DNA of 64,000 nt, taken from positions 2,710,531 through 2,774,530 of the forward strand of contig NC_053136.1 in NCBI RefSeq assembly GCF_016808335.1, written 5' to 3'. This stretch comes from Panicum virgatum. Taxonomy: Eukaryota > Streptophyta > Magnoliopsida > Poales > Poaceae. Below are positions 11,147 through 22,231 of this stretch, in pieces (the first letter of the stretch is position 1; the number at the start of each line of letters is the position of its first letter). Below the pieces are notes generated by a model. The model made no database searches. It saw only the letters and a program-made list of their open reading frames with translations, and was not told the DNA's origin. Both the position numbers and the translations under genes were made by a program.

Positions 11147-12132
11147 TTAGCTTACTGAAAATAGGAACATGTGAAGTGTAAGACTTCAGTGAGCTAGACA
11201 GATTCCACCAAAAGGTAAGGATCTACACGACCGAGGATAGCAGCCCATCGTCGACCCAACACTACTACCTGTAGAACGCATGTGGTTCTAGAGGTCCAAA
11301 GCTACCACTACCTGTTTGAAAACTGGTTCTATTGTTGAATAAAAAATAAAAAATATATGTAGCCACTGCTTGTGTACTAGCGCTGGCTGCTGCGCCACCA
11401 CCTGCGCCCACCTGCCAGCACTAGCCGCCGCGCGGGGCTGCTTTCAGCCGTGCTGAGCCGCTCGCACTGGCTACGCTGAGACGCGAACACCAACCACATT
11501 GGGCCACTGTGACTTGCCGCACGCCCACAAGGCCACTGTGCCGATGAGGATGGGCAGCGGCGGGCAGTGGCGAAGCCAGCCCGAGAATTCACCTAGGGCG
11601 GACTCATACTCTAAAATTTTTGCTACTAACGATAGCTTGCATGTTTTGAGCAAAAATGGTAGAACAACCAACAAGAATCAAGATGTTACCTTTTAATAAT
11701 GGAAGTATCAATAATAGATGTTTCAATAGACAAATGGAGTCACATGATATTCACGTCATCAATATAACCATGCTAGAAACTGTGATTAGACACATATTTT
11801 CTCTACTGTTAGCCTACACATGTCACATGATATTGTAAACTAAAAAATGAAGATTTAACGAACAGCAGCAAGCAGTCCTCTATCATCAGCTTGAAAAAGG
11901 CATAAAACATGACTTGATCCAGTATTTTCCCTTGCAATTAAAATTGCTAAAGCAATCTCAAGCTCAATCAACTATGCAATCTAACAACCAATCAATTTGA
12001 AGTGAATCAAGGATTGCTCACCTGCGTTGCCGGCTTGCCGCTGCTCCTTCCTGAATCTGCTGTCGGCTGCTCTGCGCGGGCGGGGAAAGGCCGGCCGGAG
12101 GCGGGCTGCTGCCCTAGCCCTGCTGCCCTGCG
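11147..12132. other. No gene recognised
   Basis: A GC-rich patch at 11370-11600 gives short frames on both strands without a domain; the rest is AT-rich. Nothing nameable. Confidence 0.4.
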
Positions 12133-12560
12133 CCCCTGCAGGCAGATCCCCGCGGCGGCGGGCGACCGGGGGCTGCGGCCGGGGCCCGGGGGCGCGAGCG
12201 CCGAGCGGTGGAGGGGGGAGCCGGGGAGGAGCGGAGGGCGCGGCCTGGCCCTGCTGCCCTGCGCGGCTGCGCCCCTGCAGGCAGATCCCCGCGGGCCGCG
12301 GCGGCGGGCGACCGGGGGCGGCGGCCGGGGCCCGGGGGCGCGAGCGCCGAGCGGTGGAGGGGGGAGCCGGGGAGGAGCGGAGGGCGCGGCCTGGCCCTGC
12401 TGCCCTGCGCGGCTGCGCCCCTGCAGGCAGATCCCCGCGGCGGCGGGCGACCGGGGGCTGCGGCCGGGGCCCGGGGGCGGCGACCGGGGCACGGGGGCGC
12501 GAGCGCCGAGCGGTGGAGGGGGGGAGCCGGGAGGAGCGGAGGGCGCGGGGTTCAGGCGCT
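12133..12560. repeat. GC-rich tandem repeat, three units of about 139-146 bp
   Basis: The phrase cccctgcaggcagatcccc recurs at 12133, 12272 and 12418. Each copy is followed by 'gcgaccggggg..gcggccgggg' and 'gcgcgagcgccgagcggtgg'. The units are nearly identical, so the array is recent. It creates long arginine/glycine/proline-rich frames on several strands that are a by-product of composition. Confidence 0.85.
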
Positions 12561-13462
12561 GAGCGGCGGCGGCTCGATGCGGGTGGGTGTTGGAAGAGGA
12601 CGCCCGCGTTTTTTTGGGCCGTAGGGCGCAAGCTGCAGCCCACCAGGCACCAGGCCAGCGGCCCACGCTCGCCAGGTCGCCCCCAATCTCAGGCTGACGG
12701 ACGAAAGCCGTTCTTCTCCGTCGGAGGGCGCCGCCGCTCCGCCATGGGACCTCGCCGGAGCTGCGGACTACCTGTATGATGTGGAGTTCGCCCACAGGGA
12801 CCTAGGGCGGCCGCCCTTGCTCGCCCTAGTGGTGGCTCCGCCCCTGGCGGCGGGAGGAGGAGGAGTGGCAGGAGGTAGGGTGGATATCGTGGAGGGGTTG
12901 CAGGTGTGGAGAGGAGAAGGTGGAGGAGCAGCGAGAGGTGGTGCCTTATTGCAACATTCTAAAACACACTTATGTTCTAATCCTCAAAGATATTTTGTAC
13001 CAATGTAGCGACCACTTTCTTTGCTTTGTAATTTTCCTGAAGGACAGTAGAGTGGTAATCCACGACTCGGCCAACATGGATATGAAGGGTTACATCGAAA
13101 CAGAAGAAATTATACAATGGTGCGTAATGGATTAACATATTTCATGCAGCCCATATATATAAGTAACTTCCATCTTTAACACAGCGAAATAGAAGAAATT
13201 ATACAACGGTCCAAGACTTTATAGATAATTCTCACAAATACACATGCACATTTTTTGACACCTTAAGAAAGTCCAACACCAAAGTGAAATATTGCAAGAA
13301 ACGTATGTCTGTAATGTCATACGTCACCTATGCCGCTTCATTCACCACAAAGTGTTACAAGGTGGTGATATACTTCTATGAACAAGATTATTACGCGGAT
13401 GATTTGGAGTGTGCGTTGCTATTCAATTGGGTAGTACAGGGATGGACATTCAAAGGAAAACA
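12561..13462. other. No gene recognised
   Basis: A GC-rich tail of the tandem repeat region (to about 12930), then AT-rich DNA. Several short frames exist but none shows a known domain. Confidence 0.4.
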
Positions 13463-13637
13463 TATCACTACACCAGATTCACTCATCACTGCCGGGTCAT
13501 AACCCCCATCACTGCCGGTTCTTGACCCGGCACAGGGTTTTAGACAGTGATAGGAGGTCCTATCACTGCCAGTTAGGAAACCGGCAGTGATATCTTATCA
13601 TTGCCATTTCAAAACTTTCGACGACACTAATTGAAAT

Positions 13638-13862
13638 TGTTGACGCAAAAATCAACACACTGTAATCTGAGGGTAAGTGTTCGCCAAGCTCTAAAAAGTC
13701 AACTAAACGTGCCAGTCAATTTGACCTAAAATTGACAAGGGAGAAAATATAGTCAAATTCGAGAGCGTATCGGCTGGGATTCCGAATGTCTCTCACACTG
13801 GCGTATCGGCAGAATTTGCTGATACAGAATACGGTGAAAAGATATTAAATGCAAGCGCATAG
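13638..13862 (-). repeat. 3' LTR remnant of the nested retrotransposon
   Basis: Aligns with the terminal part of the full LTR at 15235-16347 as far as 'gcaagcgcatag', with scattered substitutions. Beyond 13862 the sequence is gag, so this is the deletion junction. Confidence 0.75.
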
Positions 13863-15196
13863 GAGAACAACCAGACTCTGAGTGCATCATGGTTGCCCGC
13901 TTCTCTCAATTGTAGAAGGAACCTGTTCACATGTTCCATTGTAGAAACTTCCCCCTGCCCTGAGAACTTTGTGAAATCAGGCATCTTGTACTTGTGTGCG
14001 AGAGGAATCTGATTAGAAGCCGGAGGATAGGGAGTCTTGTACATAACAGACTGTTGCTTTGGTCTAAAGCCAAACTGCTCCCTCATCACTTCAGTTATTT
14101 TTGAACTCCAATCAACTTGCTGATCAACTGCTAGCATCTGCTGAGGAGAAGCCATGTTCGCTACGTTGGCCATCATTGCAAGCTATTGTGGCGTATGCAG
14201 CATCGGCTGACCAGCCGATTGCATCTGTTGTGCTTGCTAGGGCACCCGATTGAGTGTCTGTTGAGTCATCATCGGCTGTGAAACTGATGGACTAGCCGAC
14301 TGTTGATCAGTAGATTTCATGTACGGTATACTGGCACAACGTATCTATCCAGTTGCCTGATTGTGGAAAACCCAATAAACTCCCTTCTGGTGAGGAGATT
14401 GTGAAATCAATACTTCTGAAGGAGACTGGGGCTGAAGCAGGATAGCAAGACGCTACTGTGGGACCATCGGCGGTGGTGCTGATGCATCCTGCTGAGTACC
14501 CATCAGCTGGGTGGCCGATGGATCAGGCTGAGAAATCATCGGCTGAGAAGCCGATGCAGTAAACTGTCCTTTGACTGGTGTGGTAAAGAAATATGGATGC
14601 ATACCATACCCAGTCGTTGGATCCCATCTTTTGAGGAATCCAGATGCAGATCCACCCTGTATAGTTGTAGGAATAGGCGAAGTGGTCGTGTAGACAGGGA
14701 CTGTTGTAGCCGCAGATGCTATAGCAGTAGTCTGTGGTGGCACCTGACTGTTGCTCGTTCCTGCCTGGCTATTTTGAGCCGACAGAGCTGCTGCCATAGA
14801 CACTTCCAAGGGGACATATTGCATCTGATCTGGCTGTATATAGCAAGGACCCATACACCCGGAAAACGTGCCTTCAGCAAAAGTCTTGACCACTGCGTTG
14901 TGCACCGTGTTGCCCATGACTGTTGCACTTTTGATGAAAGCCTGTCCTACAGCTTGGCCAACTGCATCTATCATCTTGTTTTCATGTTGAGTCTCTGTCA
15001 ATGGCTGGAAAGATGGAAGATCAAATTTCTTGATCACCTCGCCAGATCTGGTGACGCTGTATGACTTGAAGTATTCACGTTTAAACTTCTCCACCAGCTC
15101 TTCATATTCCTTCTTTTGTTCTTCTTTGAGCTTGTCTTCAGGAACAGGAATCTGGTTTTCTTCACTGACCACAGATTTATCAGTAATGTCCACCAT
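13863..15196 (-). pseudogene. Retrotransposon gag, truncated with four in-frame TAG stops
   Basis: The ATG at 15196, 39 bp inside the 5' LTR end, opens a frame starting MVDITDKSVVSEENQ. It is acidic and glutamine-rich, then reaches the gypsy-type gag core (YKMPDFTKFSGQGEVS, then EHVNRFLLQLREAG), where it is cut by the LTR junction. The frame has no indel but has four premature stops, all TAG, at 14453-14455, 14345-14347, 14237-14239 and 14183-14185. Neighbouring residues are glutamine-rich, so CAG to TAG change is likely. Zinc knuckle, protease, RT and integrase are absent. Family assignment rests on the gag core only. Confidence 0.65.
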
Positions 15197-15234
15197 GTTG
15201 AAGCTTCCGGTCCCACTGGGCGTGCCAAAAGATG

Positions 15235-16347
15235 TGTTGACGCAAAAATCAACACACTGGAATCAGAGGGCAAGTGTTCGCCAAGTTCCGGAAAGTCAAC
15301 CAAGCGTGCCAGACAATTTGATCTGAAATTGACAAGGGAGAAAATATAGTCAAATTCGAGGGCGTATCGGCTGGGATTCCGAATGTCTCTCACACTGGTG
15401 TATCGGCAGTCTTTGCCAATACAGAAGACGGCGAAAAGATTATAAATGCAAGCGCATAGTGAACAAGCGCGTCAGCAGAATCAGCCGATGCACTAAACGA
15501 CAAAACCGGCTTGAGATAGCCGATTACGCGTTTACAACAAGATCTAAGCTACGAATGTGTAACTCAGATGATATAAACTAAGAACAAATCTAAACCGGCT
15601 CTTGAGATAACAAAGTTGTTACTGCAAAACCTAAAGCCGATCTGATAATGGCCAAAAAGCATAGGAAAACATACAAATCTAGCCGATATCGATAATTGAT
15701 AAATAAATCTAGACGAGACGACAGCGATACGCCCGGAAGTCAAAGCCTAGATAAACTCGATAACTTTTGAATAGATTTGAACGAAACCATAGCGATGCGT
15801 CCGGTAGCTAAAGCTCAAATATACTCGGTAAAACAAAAACTCACCAGCAAACCAAGCCACTCGAATGTGATACGTCCTTGGTCAACTTGAAAGAACTCGT
15901 CAAAAAAAGAAAAAAAAGGCTAAGTCACCGAAAAAGTGCTAAGGAATTGTAAATTATTGTTGTTTGGATGTGTATCAAGTTTTTCCGGTCCCTTACAACT
16001 GATATATATAGCCTAGCGCTATCGAGTCCTAGCCGGTCACGGTAAACATTACTTGACTAAAATGAAAGGACTCTCTAAAGATAAACTACTTTAAATATTA
16101 CAACTGAATCATCAAGATTTTCGTAGAGTTCGGGTCCTCTTCTCCTTTCCTGACTTCATCGGCAACTCTCCATCGGCCGAGCACTAGGGCTAGCGGATCA
16201 GCATCTTCCAAGTATATTCTCCTGGTCCATCGGACGGACTCCATCAGCTGATTCTAGTACTGTGCATCTTTCGGCTTCTTCCAAATCAGCCACCTTCTCT
16301 TCATTAAAATCACCCTTCTTGACACGTGTCAAAAAACAGTGTCAATA
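15235..16347 (-). repeat. 5' LTR (1113 bp) of the nested retrotransposon
   Basis: On the minus strand it runs from TATTGACACTG (decayed TGTTGAC) to ...TTTTTGCGTCAACA. A minus-strand TATA-like stretch (gctatatatatcag) lies near 16002-16012. Downstream of the LTR, cttttggcacgcccagtggg occupies the primer-site position; I could not assign a tRNA. Confidence 0.7.
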
Positions 16348-17119
16348 GAAATAAAAAAAAAGAAAAAAAAAGATTTGGAATTACTTTGGAGACCCCCACC
16401 GCACTTTCAAATATCATATATGACTAGCACTTGCGTAAAGAACCCATGACCTGAGGTCTCGCATGACCCCTCCCCGCCACCAGGCTGCAACTTCACTTAT
16501 GACTAGAGGTGAGATAGGTTCCTTTTAACATAACTTTCAAATATCATATATGACCCATTTCATAGCCATAACAACCATAAATTAAAAACTTTTCAACTAC
16601 AAAGTTGTAGATCTGGTTGAGATCTACAACTTTTGTATAGCTTATTTTTTTCATCAGATGTCATTTCAAAGTTTTGAAATTTGAAATGCAAATATCATTA
16701 CCAAAATGATCTCAAACGAAAATCTTGCCAACTACAAAGTTGTAGATCTGGTCGAGATCTACAACTTCTATATAGACTATTTTTTTCATCCAAGATCATT
16801 TTAAAGATTCAAAAAATTTGTGGGTTTGAAATGTCTCATTCAACACATCACTGCCGGTTACTAACAATAACCGGCAATGAATAGTCATCTATCACTGTCG
16901 GTTTATGTTAATAACCGGCAGTGATAGATCACTGCTAGTTATTGTTAAGAACTGGCAGTGATGATGCATCACTGCCCGGTGATAAAAACATTAACTATCA
17001 CTATCGGTTATTCACTGCCGGTTCTTGTTAATAACCGGCAGTGATACCTTCATCACTATCAGAATTAGATAACCGGCAGTGATGAGCTGGCATGGATAGC
17101 CATATCTGTAGTAATGTAT

Positions 17120-17663
17120 GAAACATCAATTTTCAGTTTATTTGTTTTGATAGCAGTTAAATTCACTTGTGATTGTGATCCTATCTGTTGTGTGTACGTC
17201 TTTGTACAAGCTAAGGCTGACTGCACCGCGCACCTAGGGAAACCACCCGCACCGCACATCTGTATGACCACTTCTACCGTTCAGGACTTCAGGTCCCTAC
17301 AGGGAACCTCCACAGGCACAGGCTGCATGGACCAACGCTATCCGCCTCCACAGCTCCACCTCGACGCCTTCACACCCACCCGGCGCCTCCGATCCGCCAT
17401 CCCCGCCGACCTCGGCAACCTCGGCGACCCCGCTATTCGCGCTCCGCCTCGACCTCCACGTCCCCGGCCGCCTTCACTCTCGGTGGCGCCTCCGCCTCCG
17501 CTCTCTCCCGCGCCCGCCTCCTCCTCCATTGCCCGCTCCGCTGCACCACCGCCTCCGCTGTGGACCCCGCCCTGCCGCGCTGATTGCCCCAGTGCAAGGA
17601 GGACGGCGAGGAGGCCGACGAAGAGGACAGCGAGGAAGGCGCTGGCGTACCCGGCGGTGGTTG
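17120..17663. other. GC-rich gene-like segment, unassigned
   Basis: From about 17215 the DNA becomes GC-rich, with proline/arginine-rich frames on the plus strand and a hydrophobic stretch on the minus strand (AFLAVLFVGLLAVLLAL). It is cut by the hAT element at 17672, and the same context resumes at 18292. It could be a first exon or a captured fragment. No domain recognised. Confidence 0.25.
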
Positions 17664-17671
17664 GTTTCAAG

Positions 17672-18283
17672 CATAGATGAGCAGAAGGCCCGAGGCCCGG
17701 TAGCCCGGCCCAAGCACGGGCGACCCGGCACGGCCCAAGCACGGCACGGGCCCGAAGACACCGGGCTCGGGCTAGGCACGGCACGGGTCCCGGGCCGGGC
17801 TTGGGCCGCTAGGCAGGCCCGTCGGGTGGCACGGCACGGCCCGCAATTAGTGGAAGGCACGGTAGAGGCCCGTTAGCTTATATATAACTATAATTATATA
17901 TTTATATATGAACTTATAATTTGTCATTTGTCAATAAGTTAACTTATAGGTGTAACTTATGTGTTTTTTTAATATTTATGAACTTAATAATATTTGAGAA
18001 ATAATATTTAGCTTATACGATTCTTTAAACATTTGTGAAATTGATATCTTCATATGTTTATGGGCTATTTGGGCCAGCCCGGCACGCCATTTTGGTCGAG
18101 CCATTTGGGCCGGGCCGGCACGAAAATAGGCCCATGGGTCGGGCCTGGGCCGTCGGCCAAGCACGAAGCCCGGGGCAGCCCGGCACGGTGGCACGACGGG
18201 CCAAACTTGGCCCGGCACGATCGAGCCGGGCCTGGCCCGAGCCCGGGCCGGGCCGGGCCGGGCGGCCCGTTTGCTCATCTATG
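17672..18283. mobile_element. Non-autonomous hAT element (612 bp)
   Basis: Terminal inverted repeats CATAGATGAGCA and TGCTCATCTATG are perfect over 12 bp. An exact 8-bp target duplication gtttcaag flanks it (17664-17671, 18284-18291); 8 bp is diagnostic for hAT. Both subterminal zones are packed with cccggcccaagcacgg / gggccgggccggc motifs, and the centre is AT-rich. No transposase frame. Confidence 0.85.
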
Positions 18284-18291
18284 GTTTCAAG

Positions 18292-18740
18292 ATACAGATA
18301 GAGGTCTCCGCACGGCAGCAGTTGTCCACCGCCGACCTGTATCCATTATTTGTTGGCACCGGTGGGCCCCATCCCTTTACCGATTGGGTTAGCGTGGCAG
18401 CGGTGCGGTCAGCCTAAGGACTGCACTATTGAGCTATTGATATCTTGGTGCACTGGGCGCTGCCGAAAACCACATTGGAGACACTGATAGGCAAAGAAAA
18501 AGTGTTTTGATCAAGTCAAGGTGGGAAAATGTGAACCACTTTACTGAACCTTCGCCGGTAAGTTAGTTTCGTTCTCCAGTCGTCCCATCGTCATCACCTG
18601 CCCTCAGGGCTGAGTCAATCATGTGCAGAGGCATCATCATCCATCAGCTTCTTCTTTCTCCGATTCACCGTGTGGAAGCTACCTGGTGCTTTGGTATCGG
18701 CTTGTAATAAATCCCCAATCTTCCTCGATTCCAACTATGC
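18292..18740. other. Upstream region of the lectin receptor kinase gene
   Basis: Intergenic DNA between the hAT element and the kinase gene promoter. No open frame worth calling. Confidence 0.4.
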
Positions 18741-18743
18741 TTG

Positions 18744-18750
18744 TATATAA
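18744..18750 (+). promoter_or_regulatory. TATA box of the lectin receptor kinase gene
   Basis: tatataa, about 70 bp upstream of the chosen ATG at 18818. This is the usual plant spacing, with transcription starting near 18775. Confidence 0.5.
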
Positions 18751-18817
18751 TCTCCCGAGCTAACCTGCAGGCGTGCCAAAGTGGCCATCGCGAATAGGAA
18801 TTACAAAGATCCCTCTC

Positions 18818-21703
18818 ATGAGTCCATCACTCCTCGTGATCTGCTTCTTCTTCTTCTTCTCCACCCACGTACCTCGCGCTTCATCGCTCTCCTTCCACCT
18901 CAACTTCTCGGAGCCGACGTCTGCCTGCGGCGTCCAGATCAACTGCACGAAAGCGTACATCGCAAATGGCATGCTTGAGCTGACAGGGAACGACATCGAT
19001 CGGGGCACCATCGACAACATCGGCCGGGCCACGTACGCCAAGCCGGTGCCACTCTGGCGTGCCGGCGGTGGCGGTGCCATGCTGCTGGCAAGCTTTACCA
19101 CGTCCTTCACTTTCAGGATCACGCCGGACCCGAGGCAGCCCAACACCGGAGACGGGATGGCCTTCTTCCTCACGCCCTACGCGTCGGCAACCGAGATCCC
19201 GCCGGGGAGCGGCGGCGGGAACCTCGGCCTTCTCGCGGGCAGCAACTGGACCGGGGACAGCCGGTTCGTGTTCGTCGCCGTCGAGTTCGACACCTGGTCC
19301 AACGGTCTGCCTGCTGACATCAACGGCGACCATATGGGCATCGACAACTCCTCCATCGTCTCCATGGCGTCCACCAGCACGTCATCTCCGGCGGGGAACC
19401 TGACGTCCAATATCGACATGACCGCCACGGTCAGTTACCACAACGGGTCCAAACTGTTAGCTGCGGATCTACAGATCAACGGCAGTTGGTACCATGTCAA
19501 CGCGACCATCGATCTGAGCAGCTACCTGCCAGAGGAAGTCGCCGTGGGCTTCTCGGCGTCCACAGGCCTGTCCGCCGAGCTGCACCGGGTGCTGACCTGG
19601 TCGTTCAGTTCAACGCTCGCACCGAAGGAGAGCACGGCAACGACGACGACAGCAACCTCCAAGCAGCTTCCCAAGAAATTGCGAATACTTTTGTCCGTTC
19701 TCGTGCCGATCCTATTCCTGTCGCTGTGCGCCGCCGCCGGGACCTACTTCCTTGTGCGGCGGCGACGCCAAGAAGAAGGTGGTAGCAGCGACTCGGAAGA
19801 ACAGTTTGACAGAGCGGAGCTCGAAAGAGGGGTGGCCGCTGGTGGCCCCAGGCGATACACGTACGGCGAGCTGGCCAGCACCACCGACAATTTCGCCGAG
19901 GAGAAGAAGCTCGGTCGTGGCGGCTTCGGGAGCGTCTACCTGGGCCGGCTCGCCGTTGCCGGGCAAGAACGTGGCGTGGCGATAAAGATGTTCTCGTCGG
20001 AGTCGTCAGCGCAGGGGAGGAGGGAGTTCGAGGCTGAGGTGAGGATCATAAGCCGGCTGAAGCACCGCAACCTTGTGCAGCTGTTGGGCTGGTGCGACAG
20101 TCGCCACGGTCTCATGCTGGTCTACGAGCTGGTGGCCCAAGGCAGCCTCGACAGGCATCTCTACAGCCGGGATAGGTTCTTGACATGGCCACAAAGGTAG
20201 CGTACATAAACCCAGCTAATATAACCGCTTTAATCTTGCATCTCCAATAGTCTATCTCTTATTGGGCAAGCCCGATAACCCTCTCCCCTTCACCGGAGCT
20301 CCCCTGCGCGGCAAGTGTCCTGGAGAAGCTAGTACGTCGCTGTGCCTAGTCCAGGAGCCCCTCGTGCGCCCAACTGCCCCCTTCTCCACCGAATCCCTCC
20401 ACCGCCTCCACGGCGCCCTTATCCCCCCCTCCCCGCGCGCCCTGGCAAGGTGAGAGGGGCTAGGGTTTCGCCCGACTCAGCCTCGCCCCGATGGGAGATG
20501 GGTTGGGAGGAGGGAAGGCAGAAGGAGCTAGAGAGGCGATGATGGGTGGCGCGCCATTGCGACAGGCGCGGTCGAGCGGAGGACGCTGGGCAGAGGAGCA
20601 CGCGCTCGTCCTCCGCCGTCATTCCACTGGCCGCGGCGGCTTGGAGGCGTGGGCGCCGGTGGTGGCGTAGGATGCGGAGGCGGAGGTGGGAGGCGGCGGC
20701 GTGGGAGGCGGCGGCGTGTATACGGAACGAGACGGGAGATGAGGGAGGGGATTTTTAGGGTTTGGATGGGCCGCTAATGCGCTGGGCTGAGCGTGTTTTC
20801 ATATTTTTTTATCCTTTTTTCTCTTTTCATTTCCTTTCAATTTTTCCTCTTTTCTTTTCATTTCTTTCTCTCATTTTCATTCCAGACGTTCCGGCGCAAC
20901 GGAGTGCGCATCCCGACCTAGTTACTAGTAATCAGTCCTAGCTAGCAGCTTAATTTTACTTCACTTGCAGGTACCAGATCGTCCTTGGCTTGGGCTCGGC
21001 GTTGCGGTATCTCCACAGGGAGTGGGAGCAGTGCATCGTTCACGGCGACATAAAGCCGAGCAACATCATGCTGGACGAGTCACACGGAGCCAAGCTAGGG
21101 GACTTCGGTCTGGCACGGCTGGTCGACCACGGCGCCGGCTGGCAGACCACCAAGGCAGTCCTCGGCACCGCGGGGTACATCGATCCCGAGTTCGTCAACA
21201 CGCGCCGCCCGAGCACCTACTCGGACGTCTACAGCTTCGGCATCGTCCTGCTCGAGATCGTCTGCAACCGGCCTCCGGTTGTCGTGCAGCAGGAGGAAGA
21301 ACCGGCCTTCGTGCTGCTGAAATGGGTGTGGGGCCTTTACGGCCAGAATGCCACTCTTGACGCTGCAGACGAGCGGCTGAGGGGTGGCGATGAGCTCGAC
21401 GAGCTGTGTATGGAGCGGGTGCTGGTGGTCGGCCTCTGGTGCGCGCATCCTGACCCCAGTGAGCGCCCATCCATCGAGCAAGCTATGCACGTTCTGCAGT
21501 CCGAGGACAGGAGGCTTCCGGCCCTCTCGCCGCACATGTACAAGACAATGTTGGACAATGTTCCCATGCCGACACGGGCATATGGCGCTTTCTCCATCGA
21601 TGCCTACAGCAGTACATATTCGGCAACCACCGGCAACACCACCAACACTTCTTCCCAGTCATCGTCGTCAGCTTTGCTAAGAAATTCACATGATTTACCT
21701 TGA
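18818..21703 (+). CDS. L-type lectin receptor-like kinase (two exons)
   Basis: Exons 18818-20196 and 20971-21703 join in phase across a GT-AG intron to give about 703 residues, normal for the family. Order: signal peptide (1-22, poly-Phe core), legume-lectin domain (about 24-265, with FVAVEFDTW and VGFSASTG motifs and several N-glycosylation sites), membrane span (about 289-313) followed by RRRR, then a Ser/Thr kinase from about 346. Kinase landmarks: GRGGFGSV at about 366, the VAIK lysine near 390, catalytic HGDIKPSN at 484, DFG at 504 and [12 protein letters not shown] replaces HRD, so this is a non-RD kinase, as in many monocot members. Such proteins sit in the plasma membrane and signal in immunity or development; the ligand is unknown. 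The ATG at 18818 is preferred because it starts the signal peptide. The tail is Ser/Thr/Asn-rich. Confidence 0.88.
20197..20970 (+). other. Intron of the lectin receptor kinase, GC-rich centre
   Basis: Donor acaaag|gtagcg and acceptor acttgcag|gtacc rejoin codon AGG in frame. The intron interrupts the kinase domain before the catalytic loop. Its middle (about 20265-20760) is strongly GC-rich, unlike its AT-rich flanks, so an insertion is likely. No termini could be fixed. Many genes of this family lack introns. Confidence 0.75.
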
Positions 21704-22231
21704 CTTTCTACATTATATTCTTTCTTGTAATTAGTTAAAGTAGGCATATAGTCCGCGGCTAGTATTGAAAATTCAAAAATTTACATGTCGTTGTATCCTT
21801 ACTTAATGGTTATACTATTTTTTTACCATACATCATCATGTTCATTATCGTAAATTATATCTTATTGTTGATTAAAACAATTCAACTATGATCTACCTAT
21901 AATAACAATTTGATTTGTTGATATTTAATAATATTATGTAGATAATTATTCTTATTTTCATTTTATTTTGATTGATTGTTGTTAGCTTTAGTTTTTATTA
22001 ATAGTATATATTTGTAACTGATACATAGCTAAATGGTATTTTATATTTAATTTTTCATAATGGCATTGGTGGGTAACTTTTAATTAGGCACAGGGGTATT
22101 TTAGGCTAATTTTTATCGTAATGACAGTGGTGGGTAATTTTTATTTTTCTATTTTCCTTCGATTAATGTGAGAATTTTTAGACTTTGAGAGCGAACGTGA
22201 AGACTCCGTTTGTTGACCAATAATAAGATAA
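21704..22231. other. 3' flank of the receptor kinase; Helitron-like 5' end debris
   Basis: AT-rich 3' flank. At about 22155-22230 the phrase gattaatgtgagaattttta...gcgaacgtg matches the 26640-26735 segment that I read as a Helitron 5' end, so part of a second copy may abut here. Confidence 0.35.

Larger units (their letters stand above)
13638..16347 (-). mobile_element. Internally deleted LTR retrotransposon (gypsy-type gag), minus strand
   Basis: The same terminal sequence (tgttgacgcaaaaatcaacac...) occurs at 13638 and 15235. The outer ends are TGTTGAC and GTCAATA, imperfect inverted repeats, flanked by the 5-bp duplication gaaat (13633-13637, 16348-16352). On the minus strand the 5' LTR is 15235-16347, followed by a gag frame, then only the last 225 bp of a 3' LTR. 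Everything from mid-gag through pol to most of the 3' LTR is gone. It is inserted in the CACTA element and is therefore the younger of the two. Confidence 0.75.
13466..17116. mobile_element. Non-autonomous CACTA element with a nested LTR retrotransposon
   Basis: The left terminus is CACTACACCAGATTC; the complement of the right terminus is CATTACTACAGATATGG, a one-base decay of CACTA. A TAT target duplication flanks it (13463-13465, 17117-17119). Both ends carry dense subterminal repeats of the form atcactgccggtt / aaccggcagtgat. Removing the nested LTR element (13638-16347 plus one copy of its duplication) leaves about 0.94 kb with no transposase. Size and internal 'ctacaaagttgtagatctgg' phrases resemble the element at 9579-10529. 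Confidence 0.75.

Noticed and set aside
12002..12795. Frames of 186-262 codons on both strands
   Set aside because: They are produced by the GC-rich tandem repeat; the repeated peptide follows the DNA unit.
17338..17784. Minus-strand frame with a hydrophobic segment as a membrane protein gene
   Set aside because: It runs into the hAT element end and has Gly/Arg-rich low-complexity sequence; no family.
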